A DNA stretch of 9,323 bases from Thermococcaceae archaeon (GTDB lineage Archaea > Methanobacteriota_B > Thermococci > Thermococcales > Thermococcaceae). Below are positions 1 through 5,832 of the stretch, piece by piece (the first letter of the stretch is position 1; each line of letters begins with the position of its first letter). Location: assembly GCA_027064745.1 (NCBI GenBank), contig JAMOPD010000291.1:1-9323 (forward strand), written 5' to 3'. The translations under genes and the position numbers were made by a program. Under the pieces are notes generated by a model. The model ran no database searches and was not told where the DNA came from. It worked only from the letters and a program-made list of their open reading frames with translations.

Positions 1-1183
1 TAATAACTCCCTCAGCATGCTCTGTTTGTGTCATACCAGCGAAAGTCGGCACAACGCAGATTGCTATGAGCATGTCAACGTTCGGATCTTGGAGTAAGAG
101 TTTTGCCGTTTTATAGTACTCCTCTCCTCTTGCTGAGGCTATCATATCCACTGGGTTCCTCACGGCAGCCATCGGTGGAAGGAATGACCTTAATCTTTCA
201 ATGGTTTCCTTTTCAAGGTCTGCCAGCTTGAGTCCATGCTTATCGATTGCATCTGCCGTTAAAACACCTGGACCGCCCGCGTTTGTCATTATAGCAACTC
301 TCTTACCTTTTGGGAGTGGCTGTGTGAATGCCCTCGCCATGCTGAGCATGTCATCTATGGTTTCGGCAACAAGAACTCCGCTCTGCTTAAAAGCAGCCTC
401 ATATATCCTGTAGGAACCTGCAAGGGAACCTGTATGACTTGAAGCTGCTCTAGCTCCACTCTCACTCTTTCCGGCTTTGAGAACTATTACGGGCTTCTTC
501 TTGCTGACTTCCTTCGCAACTTTCATAAAGCGTCTTCCGTCTTTTAGTCCTTCTATGTAGAGCGCTATGGCCTTGCTCTGCTCATCATCGGCTAAAGCTT
601 CCATTAGGTCTGCAAAATCTAGATCCGCCATGTTTCCTATGCTTATAAACTTTGAAAAACCTATCCCTTCCTTAATTGTTTTGTACAGGATTCCCGCTCC
701 CAAGGCCCCGCTCTGGCTTATGAACGCTATGCCCCCCTTCTTGGCATTCATGACGAAAGTTGCGTTCATGTTGTTGTGAGTGTTCATTATGCCGACACAG
801 TTCGGGCCGACTATGCGCATGCCGTATTTATGGGCTATTTCAACCAGCTCTCTCTCTTCTTTCTTTCCTTCCTCGTCAACCTCGCCGAAGCCGGCTGTAA
901 TTATTATTATTCCTTTGACTCCCTTTTCGCCGCAGTCGATTATGGTTTGCCTGACGAATCTCTTTGGAACAATGATAACTGCCAAATCAACATCATCAGG
1001 TATCTCTTTGATGTTTTTGTATGCTTTAACCCCCTGCACGACCTCGTCCTTGACGTTTACTGGATATACTTTTCCATCTGTGTAGTTTTTTAGATTTTTA
1101 AATACCTCATAACCGAGCTTGAGAGGGTCATTTGAAGCTCCTATAACGGCGATAGCTTTTGGTGTGAAGAAATAGTCAAGCAT
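1..1183 (-). CDS. acdA: ADP-forming acetyl-CoA synthetase (acyl-CoA synthetase), alpha subunit, C-terminus cut by window edge
   Basis: Cytosolic enzyme that converts acetyl-CoA (or another acyl-CoA) plus ADP and phosphate to the free acid, CoA and ATP. It is the last energy-conserving step of sugar and amino-acid fermentation in Thermococcales. The reverse-strand reading is open from ATG 1183 to base 1, about 394 residues; alpha subunits are usually about 455-465, so only the end is missing. An N-terminal CoA-binding Rossmann domain starts with MLDYFFTPKAIAVIGASNDP. A GPNCVGIMNT segment and FISQSGALGAG follow. The phosphohistidine motif AASSHTGSLAG has its His at residue 250, and TNAGGPG lies near residue 300. 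GGTGAT lies 7 bases before the ATG. The ATP-grasp beta subunit is not in the window; in Pyrococcus it is encoded elsewhere. From memory it resembles the type II isoenzyme alpha chain, but substrate range cannot be read from sequence. Confidence 0.93.
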   Translation of the reverse strand, partial: MLDYFFTPKAIAVIGASNDPLKLGYEVFKNLKNYTDGKVYPVNVKDEVVQGVKAYKNIKEIPDDVDLAVIIVPKRFVRQTIIDCGEKGVKGIIIITAGFGEVDEEGKKEERELVEIAHKYGMRIVGPNCVGIMNTHNNMNATFVMNAKKGGIAFISQSGALGAGILYKTIKEGIGFSKFISIGNMADLDFADLMEALADDEQSKAIALYIEGLKDGRRFMKVAKEVSKKKPVIVLKAGKSESGARAASSHTGSLAGSYRIYEAAFKQSGVLVAETIDDMLSMARAFTQPLPKGKRVAIMTNAGGPGVLTADAIDKHGLKLADLEKETIERLRSFLPPMAAVRNPVDMIASARGEEYYKTAKLLLQDPNVDMLIAICVVPTFAGMTQTEHAEGVI

Positions 1184-1217
1184 TTTTACAATCACCGTAC
1201 TGAACCTCGGTAAAAGT

Positions 1218-1230
1218 CTATATAAGCTTT
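1218..1230 (-). promoter_or_regulatory. BRE/TATA promoter of the acetyl-CoA synthetase alpha gene
   Basis: On the minus strand the region reads GGAAAGCTTATATAGAC: a purine-rich BRE followed by a near-consensus TATA box. Its centre is about 40 bases upstream of ATG 1183, so transcription should start near 1198, a leader of about 15 bases that keeps the GGTGAT ribosome-binding site. Position and match are seen directly; activity is inferred. Confidence 0.7.
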
Positions 1231-1254
1231 CCTAAGGAGTGCAGTGAGGCATTT

Positions 1255-1315
1255 TTGGGCACGGATATGTAACATTAAAGCTTCAATGAGCATAGAAAGG
1301 CATCAATGGATAAAA
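1255..1315. repeat. Diverged direct repeat, copy 1
   Basis: About 61 bp that align with 1382-1441 at roughly 50 of 60 positions with one single-base gap, counted by eye. The best-conserved block is the last 20 bases, AAAGGCATCAATGGATAAAA, identical in both copies. Weaker similarity continues beyond the block after a short indel (AGAGTAGGC here, AGAGTAAGGC in copy 2). No terminal inverted repeats or target-site duplication are evident. Confidence 0.65.
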
Positions 1316-1381
1316 TAGGAGAGAGTAGGCTAACTCCTTCCTTCTATTTTCTGCGGATCATTAGAAGTATGATTGGGTATT

Positions 1382-1441
1382 TGGGGCATGGATATGTACT
1401 GTTAAGGCTTTGATGGCCATAAAAGGCATCAATGGATAAAA
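1382..1441. repeat. Diverged direct repeat, copy 2
   Basis: Second copy of the repeat at 1255-1315, offset by about 127 bp. Unlike copy 1 it contains a small inverted repeat, TTGATG(G)CC...GGCATCAA, around the A-rich centre ATAAAA. The change that makes this hairpin (TTTGATGG against TTCAATGA in copy 1) falls in the most diverged part of the repeat. Origin and function are unknown. Confidence 0.65.
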
Positions 1442-1520
1442 GAGTAAGGCGCATCTCTCGGTTTTAATATGTATGTGGCTAAAACTGCAACCACTATAAA
1501 TTTCCAGCTCTTCATATTCT

Positions 1521-1536
1521 GCGAAATCCTTAAGTA
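1521..1536 (+). promoter_or_regulatory. Predicted BRE/TATA promoter of the UPF0173 hydrolase gene
   Basis: GCGAAAT (1521-1527) fits a BRE and CCTTAAGTA (1528-1536) a TATA-like box. The box centre is about 37 bases before ATG 1569, the same geometry as the other promoters here, and predicts a leader of about 11 bases containing GGTGGTGGAG. A better TATA core, CTATAAAT at about 1493-1500, is the alternative; it lacks a purine-rich BRE and would give a leader of about 45 bases. Confidence 0.5.
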
Positions 1537-1553
1537 ATAACCTGAGGTTATTA
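1535..1553. promoter_or_regulatory. Perfect 8-bp inverted repeat, candidate operator
   Basis: TAATAACC-TGA-GGTTATTA is a perfect inverted repeat with 8-bp arms and a 3-base centre. It lies between the predicted TATA box and the expected transcription start of the UPF0173 gene, where a bound protein would block initiation. With the alternative TATA box at 1493-1500 it would instead lie in the 5' leader. It does not match the TrmB-type TATCAC-N5-GTGATA site that I know. The binding protein is unknown. Confidence 0.5.
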
Positions 1554-1568
1554 TATCCGGTGGTGGAG

Positions 1569-2246
1569 ATGGTGAAGATAAGATTTCTGGGACATGCTGC
1601 CTTTGAGATTGAAGGAAGCAAAAGAATTCTCATTGACCCCTTCTTAACAGGAAATCCAGCCGCAGCAGCAAAGCCCGAAGACTTTGAGGAAGTCGATTTA
1701 ATCCTCATTACCCACATGCACGGAGACCACGTAGGTGATGCTGTGAAAATCGCACAGAGGACAGGGGCAAAAATTGTGGCGATGTATGACATAGCAAACT
1801 ACCTCGCCAAAAAGAGCGGAGGAATAACAACAATTGGAATGAATTATGGCCCCACTGAAGTCGATGGCGTGAAAATAGTTCAAGTTCCAGCATGGCATTC
1901 AAGCGGTGGCGAGGAAGGCTTCATGGTGGGCAACGCATGCGGCTACATAGTGGAGATTGACGGGATAACCATCTATCATGCAGGTGATACGTACGTCTTT
2001 AAGGATATGGAGCTCTTCAGCGAGCTTTATGGTATTGATGTTGCCCTACTCCCGATAGGAGGTCACTTCACAATGGGGCCGCGTGAAGCGGCAAAAGCTG
2101 TCGAGCTGTTGAAGCCAAAATATGTCATTCCAATGCACTACAATACATGGCCGCCAATTGCAAAAGACCCTGAGGAGTTCAGGAAGCTTGTCGGAAATAT
2201 GGCAGAGGTTGTAATTCTTAAACCTGGGGAAACTTTTGAGCTGTGA
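1569..2246 (+). CDS. UPF0173 metal-dependent hydrolase (metallo-beta-lactamase fold)
   Basis: Predicted cytosolic metallo-hydrolase of the UPF0173 / L-ascorbate-6-phosphate-lactonase-like family, 225 residues. The N-terminus MVKIRFLGHAAFEIEG is typical of the family. The metal site shows HMHGDH (residues 49-54), His110 in PAWHSS, HAGDT (His137 and Asp140) and a final PMHY (His190), so all expected ligands are present. ATG 1569 was chosen over GTG 1560 because GGTGGTGGAG sits just before it and overlaps the GTG, and because it gives the usual 225-residue length. No natural substrate is established for archaeal members, so the function stays general. The gene stands alone after its own promoter and is followed 45 bases later by the membrane regulator gene. 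Confidence 0.92.
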   Translation: MVKIRFLGHAAFEIEGSKRILIDPFLTGNPAAAAKPEDFEEVDLILITHMHGDHVGDAVKIAQRTGAKIVAMYDIANYLAKKSGGITTIGMNYGPTEVDGVKIVQVPAWHSSGGEEGFMVGNACGYIVEIDGITIYHAGDTYVFKDMELFSELYGIDVALLPIGGHFTMGPREAAKAVELLKPKYVIPMHYNTWPPIAKDPEEFRKLVGNMAEVVILKPGETFEL

Positions 2247-2260
2247 AAAACCTTTTAAGT
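2243..2260 (+). promoter_or_regulatory. BRE/TATA promoter of the membrane winged-helix gene
   Basis: GTGAAAAA (BRE) and CCTTTTAAGT (TATA-like) overlap the stop codon of the UPF0173 gene. The TATA centre, about 2256, predicts transcription from about 2280, just before GGTGGT at 2282. This leaves a leader of about 12 bases to TTG 2292. The T-rich stretch from 2253 to 2281 could also help end the upstream transcript. Confidence 0.55.
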
Positions 2261-2291
2261 TCCTTGTTTTACTTCTTCTTTGGTGGTTGGA

Positions 2292-3293
2292 TTGAAGAGA
2301 GCTCCCCTGATTATCTTGCTTATCATGCTCATGCTCACTCCCCTGCTGGTGCCCGCGGTGCAGGCTGCGAGTGATGAAAAAAAGTATGATCTCATAATCG
2401 TGAGGAATGATGATTTAATTGATTATATTGTCGCACTCCCTTATGCCAAAAAGCTAGGTGTCCCAATTCTCCCTGTTAATCCAAAAAACCTTGACATAAA
2501 AACCCAAGCACAGCTTCAGTCCTATGCCCAGTTTGGATGGAATCATGTGCTTATAATCGGGAACTCAAAAGCTGTAAGCGACACGGTTCAAGACGAGCTT
2601 ATGAGTATAGGTTTTATCACGGAGAGAATTGGGGGGGAAGTTAGAACTGAAACCGCCGCCAGATTGGCGGAGGCTTTCTTTCCTAAGGGTGCAGAAACCG
2701 TCATTCTGGCGAGTGCCAACGATTACGGCTCTGCACTGGCTGCTGCTAGGTATGCAATGAACTATGACTATCCTCTCTTACTAACCAGAAATGATACAGT
2801 CTCTGAATATACCGTAGTTGCCCTTAAAAAGCTCAAACCAACTCTGGTTGTCATGATAGGAGCTGGATTATCAGAAAACGTGGAAAAACAGCTCAAGAGC
2901 ATGGGATATGAGACCTTCTGGTACGGCAGGAATGTTGAGATAACCTTGCCAAAGAAGGAGGAGCAAACTTCTTCATGGTGGTACTATCTAATAGGTGCCC
3001 TTATATCCCTCGCAATAACTGTTCCTATAGTCCTTTACTGGGCAAAGAAGAAGTGGGGAGAAAATAGGGTTCCGATTGAAGTGCTGACCGAGAAGGAAAG
3101 AATCGTTGTGAAAGCAATGCTTGAAAAAGGTGGTGTTGTTAAACAGGAGGATCTCCCGGAGCTTACAGGGTATTCAAGGCCTACTATAAGTCGTATTATC
3201 CAGGAGCTTGAGAAAAAACAGCTTGTATCAAGGGAAAAAGTTGGCAAAACTTTCATCGTCAGACTGATAAAGGAAATAAGGATGAGAGACTGA
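2292..3293 (+). CDS. Membrane-spanning protein: exported CWB2-like domain plus cytoplasmic winged-helix domain
   Basis: A 333-residue protein that looks like a one-component transmembrane transcription regulator. Residues 1-25 form a signal peptide (MKR, hydrophobic core, VQA|ASDE). Residues about 30-215 resemble a cell-wall-binding repeat 2 domain, clearest at 112-127 with RIGGEVRTETAARLAE. A low-complexity linker leads to one membrane segment at about 229-250, ending in the positive stop AKKKW. Residues about 260-326 form a winged helix with a recognition helix near GYSRPTISRIIQELEKK. This order places the sensor outside and the DNA-binding domain inside. TTG 2292 was chosen over TTG 2280 or GTG 2283: GGTGGT lies 4-5 bases before it, it gives a clean signal peptide, and the predicted transcript starts near 2280. 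Ligand and target genes are unknown. A decayed fragment of a paralogue follows at 3298-3370. Confidence 0.8.
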   Translation: MKRAPLIILLIMLMLTPLLVPAVQAASDEKKYDLIIVRNDDLIDYIVALPYAKKLGVPILPVNPKNLDIKTQAQLQSYAQFGWNHVLIIGNSKAVSDTVQDELMSIGFITERIGGEVRTETAARLAEAFFPKGAETVILASANDYGSALAAARYAMNYDYPLLLTRNDTVSEYTVVALKKLKPTLVVMIGAGLSENVEKQLKSMGYETFWYGRNVEITLPKKEEQTSSWWYYLIGALISLAITVPIVLYWAKKKWGENRVPIEVLTEKERIVVKAMLEKGGVVKQEDLPELTGYSRPTISRIIQELEKKQLVSREKVGKTFIVRLIKEIRMRD

Positions 3294-3297
3294 GGGC

Positions 3298-3370
3298 GAG
3301 TTTGAGAAGAAGCAGCTTGTGTCAAGGGGGAAGATTGGCAAGCATGCTGATAAAGGAGATAGAGATTTAA
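3298..3370 (+). pseudogene. Remnant of the 3' end of a paralogue of the membrane winged-helix gene
   Basis: This short stretch matches the last ~35 codons of the preceding gene. GAGTTTGAGAAGAAGCAG reads EFEKKQ and continues LVSRGKIGK, against ELEKKQLVSREKVGK in the intact gene. After GGCAAG there is a deletion and a frame change, and then MLIKEIEI and a stop match the intact RLIKEIRMRD. In the aligned first part, five of eight codon differences are silent. The copy therefore diverged under coding constraint before decaying, pointing to a lost tandem paralogue rather than a fresh duplication. It has no start and is not expressed as a recognisable domain. Confidence 0.72.
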
Positions 3371-3420
3371 ATTAAGAATCAGGGACTGACGGTCGGAAAG
3401 CCCAAGCCGCTCATCATCTT

Positions 3421-3594
3421 TCAGCGTCCTGGCTTCTCCTCATTCCGTACAGGTTTTCTGAAGAGATGGCCATGGGCCTTGTTTATGTGTCGAATGTAAT
3501 CCCGACTCTTCTTAAAGACCATCCCGCATCTCGGACAGCGCAAGTAGAGTTCTCCGTCTCTATCCCTTATTTTTATGGCCTTAAGTACCGCCAT
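3421..3594 (-). CDS. Small C2H2 zinc-finger protein
   Basis: A 57-residue basic protein with a single classical zinc finger: C20-x2-C23-x12-H36-x4-H41, within [23 protein letters not shown]. The finger sits in the middle, after an N-terminal strand-like stretch ([19 protein letters not shown]) and before a basic tail. Single-finger proteins of this size are common in Thermococcales; they may bind DNA, RNA or protein, and no specific function can be given. ATG 3594 was chosen over GTG 3603 because GGAGG lies 8 bases before it, while the same motif abuts the GTG. The gene is last in a minus-strand row, 49 bases after the 265-residue protein gene, with its own promoter-like sequence at 3626-3650. 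Confidence 0.82.
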   Translation of the reverse strand: MAVLKAIKIRDRDGELYLRCPRCGMVFKKSRDYIRHINKAHGHLFRKPVRNEEKPGR

Positions 3595-3625
3595 CTCTCC
3601 CACCTCCGTCGGAAGTTCGAGTATT

Positions 3626-3650
3626 AATTTTTAAGATTTTCTTTCAGATC
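3626..3650 (-). promoter_or_regulatory. Predicted promoter of the zinc-finger gene
   Basis: The minus strand reads GAAAGAAAATC followed by TTAAAAATT, a purine-rich BRE and an A/T-rich TATA-like box. The centre, about 3630, is 36 bases before ATG 3594, like the other promoters here. It overlaps the stop codon (3644-3646) of the upstream gene. The expected start, near 3605, would shave the 5' side of the ribosome-binding site, which lowers confidence. Confidence 0.4.
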
Positions 3651-4441
3651 CATATCCTGTTGCCCTTTACCTTGAGGTAGCCAAGAGCCTGTAGCTCCTT
3701 GAGAAAGTCTTCTATGGCTTCTTCATCAAAATATAAATTTATCCTTTCTCTTCTGCCTTCAATCACTATGGGCTCTCTTGAGAACAGTGCCTCTATTAAC
3801 TCGCTCTTCTTCCTTTTTTCCTCAGCCAGTTTAAGTATCACATCAGCCAACACGGACTTTGCTATACCGACAAAAAGAGCATCGACGAGGGATTCTTCAG
3901 TTGCATAATCCTCTGCTATGTCAACAGCTTTTTGTATGAGCTCTTTTTCAACCTCCATCACCTCGACATAATAATGCTTCATCAGTGTGAATTCTGTCAC
4001 AAGACTAGCATTCTCGAATTCCTCAAGATCTTCAATCTCTTCCACAGGAAATCTAAGCTCAAGAACTAATTCCTCCAGCTTGGGTTTCCTGATTAGTCTT
4101 AAATTCTCGTCGCTTTCAATATAACCTTCTTCAATAAGCGCTGTCAGCACTATAAGCCTGTTTATGTCGGCTTCGTCAAACAGGTTTTCTACTTTCTTCT
4201 CCTCTCCGAGCTCCCAATTTGAAAGGATAGCATCGAAAGCTTGACGAATATCCTCCAGCTTGTCCCAGATGAATGGATAGCTCTCAGCCATTTTGACGAG
4301 TTCAGAATAATGTTTCCTGAGGATTATAAAATGCTGTACTTCCCATTCCACTTCTTCCTTTGTTTTGTTCATTATACCTGCCCTGCTCAACTCCCGTGAA
4401 AGTTCTATCATATCGCCCCTGCTTAGAACCTCAAATCTCAT
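3644..4441 (-). CDS. Unrecognised 265-residue acidic helical protein
   Basis: I do not recognise the family; it looks restricted to Thermococcales, but I cannot search. It is 265 residues, rich in Glu and Leu, with no signal peptide or membrane segment, so probably cytosolic. Most of it is predictably helical. Two parts look like winged-helix ends: about 95-118 (VLTALIEEGYIESDENLRLI) and the C-terminus at 236-265 (IEDFLKELQALGYLKVKGNRIWI), each a helix followed by a turn and two strands. ATG 4441 is preceded by GGTGGGAGT, a good ribosome-binding site. The gene follows the coiled-coil membrane protein gene by 31 bases but has its own TATA box on that gene's stop codon. A role with nucleic acid or as a partner of the membrane protein is possible but unproven. 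Confidence 0.75.
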   Translation of the reverse strand: MRFEVLSRGDMIELSRELSRAGIMNKTKEEVEWEVQHFIILRKHYSELVKMAESYPFIWDKLEDIRQAFDAILSNWELGEEKKVENLFDEADINRLIVLTALIEEGYIESDENLRLIRKPKLEELVLELRFPVEEIEDLEEFENASLVTEFTLMKHYYVEVMEVEKELIQKAVDIAEDYATEESLVDALFVGIAKSVLADVILKLAEEKRKKSELIEALFSREPIVIEGRRERINLYFDEEAIEDFLKELQALGYLKVKGNRIWI

Positions 4442-4459
4442 ACTCCCACCATAGGGAGT
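4442..4459. promoter_or_regulatory. Perfect 6-bp inverted repeat touching the start codon and ribosome-binding site
   Basis: On the minus strand ACTCCC-TATGGT-GGGAGT is a perfect inverted repeat whose second arm overlaps GGTGGGAG and abuts ATG 4441. If the message starts upstream (read-through from the operon) the hairpin would hide the ribosome-binding site. If it starts at the predicted site near 4451, inside the loop, only one arm is transcribed and the repeat could act as a DNA operator at the start point. Confidence 0.45.
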
Positions 4460-4470
4460 GAAAACAAAGT

Positions 4471-4486
4471 TGTTATAAATCTTTCA
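4471..4486 (-). promoter_or_regulatory. BRE/TATA promoter of the 265-residue protein gene
   Basis: GAAAGATTTATAACA on the minus strand is a good BRE/TATA pair. The TATA contains the TAA stop of the upstream gene (GAT TTA TAA). Its centre, about 4475, is 34 bases before ATG 4441, predicting a leader of about 10 bases made almost only of the ribosome-binding site. Confidence 0.6.
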
Positions 4487-5111
4487 TGGCCAGCAGAAGG
4501 AGTTTCTTCAGGGGTTTATTGGCAAGTCTCTCTGAAGTTTCTCTGATTTCATTCTTCAGCTCAGGAGAGCGTTGGATGTAGAGATAGAGAGCATATGACA
4601 TCATCTTCGGATCTCCTTCATGAGTTCCTTCAACTGCTCGTGCGAGCTCCATATTCTCCAGAAGAGAATCCGCAAGCTCTGCAATTTTTGCTTCATCCTC
4701 CTTCTCCAGGGCTTCTTTTAGAGGAATATAGAATCGTTTGATTACGGTTCTTGCCCATTTTTCCCTGACCTCTATTCCAGTTGTTATCCCCTCTGTTTCT
4801 CTATTTGTCCATATGAAATAGACTATCGGTATGAAAAACACCAGAATAAAAAGAAGTCCGTACTTGACCATAGGAAAGTTGGTGATGAGAGGTAGTCTGT
4901 TCTTAAGTCCAATTAGGAAGAGCAACCCCACAATCATCCATACAATCATGAAGAGGAGATAATAGAAGGGGTAGGAACTGGTTTTCTTAAGAAGTTGTTC
5001 CCCTTTTACGCTTTTTTCCATCCGCTTAAGACTCAATTCGGCCAGCTCTATCTCTGCTTCAAGCCGCTTTATCCTCTTCTCTATCTCTTCAAGCACAGTT
5101 TTCATAGTCAT
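4473..5111 (-). CDS. Unrecognised coiled-coil protein with two membrane segments
   Basis: A 212-residue protein I cannot assign to a named family. Residues 4-40 are a strongly charged heptad-like coiled coil (EEIEKRIKRLEAEIELAEL). Two hydrophobic segments follow at about 47-69 and 83-101. The last ~110 residues are soluble, helical and charged. With no signal peptide, both ends are most simply cytoplasmic, with a short outward loop (KNRLPLITNFPMVK). It is the last gene of the five-gene operon. Its ATG overlaps the stop of the creatininase-family gene in an ATGA, which suggests translational coupling; AGAGG lies 4 bases upstream. A second ATG at 5105 is possible. It may anchor or scaffold the operon's soluble enzymes at the membrane; this is inference. 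Confidence 0.78.
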   Translation of the reverse strand: MTMKTVLEEIEKRIKRLEAEIELAELSLKRMEKSVKGEQLLKKTSSYPFYYLLFMIVWMIVGLLFLIGLKNRLPLITNFPMVKYGLLFILVFFIPIVYFIWTNRETEGITTGIEVREKWARTVIKRFYIPLKEALEKEDEAKIAELADSLLENMELARAVEGTHEGDPKMMSYALYLYIQRSPELKNEIRETSERLANKPLKKLLLLAMKDL

Positions 5112-5821
5112 TTCGCCTCTAAAATTAGACGGACAATTTTTTCGCTGATGATGCTCAGAATAGCTTCTCCCTTTTCCTTAGTCGCGCCCTTCGGGTTGTC
5201 GTTGGCACCATCGGGGAACAGCTCAAGTCCAATGTCCTTTCTGATTATTCTGACCCTTGAACTCCTCTTCTCTCCTACGGCTTTTTCCATCTTAACGAGC
5301 TCTGGTTTTATTGCCAGCATTACCGATGTTTCGTCCTCACCTGCATGTCCTTGGGATGAGCATATGCTCAGTATGTCTTCTTTGAAGTCTATCCACCAGT
5401 TTATAAGCCATATTTCCACCTCGTATTTTTCAGCAACTTCTTCACATGCCTCAACAAGGGGATAGTAGTTTCCTCCGTGCCCGTTCAGCAAGATTATCCT
5501 CTTGAACCCTTCCTCTGCGAATTCTTCCATAACATCACGCACATATCTCCTCAGGGTATCAGCCTTAACATTCACTGTACCTGGGAATATGTTGAGAACA
5601 AAGCTGTGCCCATACCATATAGGGGGCGCCACCAGAATCTCTATATCTCTTTCCTTCAGTTTTGCTTCAACCCTCTTAGCTATCTCCATAGGAGCAAAGA
5701 CATCCGTGCCCAGGGGTAAGTGCTTGCCATGGGCCTCAACACTTCCAATAGGTAAAATCACGATGTTGGCTCTCTCCTTGATTTCATCGAATTCATTCCA
5801 AGTTAAATTTTCCATACGCAT
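5108..5821 (-). CDS. Creatininase-family metal-dependent amidohydrolase
   Basis: A 237-residue cytosolic protein of the creatininase family (PF02633), which includes creatininase, the FAPy deformylase ArfB of riboflavin/F420 synthesis and the peptidase MftE. Metal-site motifs are intact: PIGSVEAHGKHLPLGTD (Glu29, His31, Asp40), NGHGGN (113-118, His115) and HAGEDETS (159-166, Glu162 and Glu164). Length fits the family. ATG 5821 has GGGGATC just upstream, and the gene follows the glycosyltransferase gene by 11 bases. Nothing in the window concerns creatinine or riboflavin, and its location among membrane sugar/lipid genes argues for an amide or formamide substrate linked to that pathway. ArfB-type deformylase is the main alternative. 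Family call is firm; substrate unknown. Confidence 0.9.
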   Translation of the reverse strand: MRMENLTWNEFDEIKERANIVILPIGSVEAHGKHLPLGTDVFAPMEIAKRVEAKLKERDIEILVAPPIWYGHSFVLNIFPGTVNVKADTLRRYVRDVMEEFAEEGFKRIILLNGHGGNYYPLVEACEEVAEKYEVEIWLINWWIDFKEDILSICSSQGHAGEDETSVMLAIKPELVKMEKAVGEKRSSRVRIIRKDIGLELFPDGANDNPKGATKEKGEAILSIISEKIVRLILEAK

Positions 5822-5832
5822 TTTGATCCCCG

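Larger units (their letters stand above)
1184..1568. other. 385-base intergenic region between divergent genes
   Basis: No credible gene is visible on either strand here. An open frame on the minus strand (1361-1792) runs antisense into the UPF0173 gene and has no family signature, so it is treated as chance. The region holds the minus-strand promoter near 1224, two copies of a diverged ~60-bp repeat (1255-1315 and 1382-1441), and the plus-strand promoter and palindrome at 1521-1553. Confidence 0.6.

Noticed and set aside
776..1093. Open frames of about 100 codons on the plus strand inside the acetyl-CoA synthetase gene
   Set aside because: The minus strand here encodes the conserved CoA-binding domain; the plus-strand frames have no family features.
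1549..1556. TTATTATAT-like TATA box just before the UPF0173 gene
   Set aside because: Transcription would begin about 25 bases later, inside the coding region after ATG 1569.
1361..1792. 143-residue open frame on the minus strand crossing the repeat and the start of the UPF0173 gene
   Set aside because: It runs antisense to a well-supported gene, has no family features or ribosome-binding site, and its 3' part is just one repeat copy.
3376..3420. Possible C/D-box small RNA on the minus strand: ATGATGA at 3417-3411 and CTGA at 3382-3379
   Set aside because: Only about 28 bases lie between the two boxes, with no clear internal D' and C' boxes and a weak terminal stem; typical archaeal C/D RNAs are longer.
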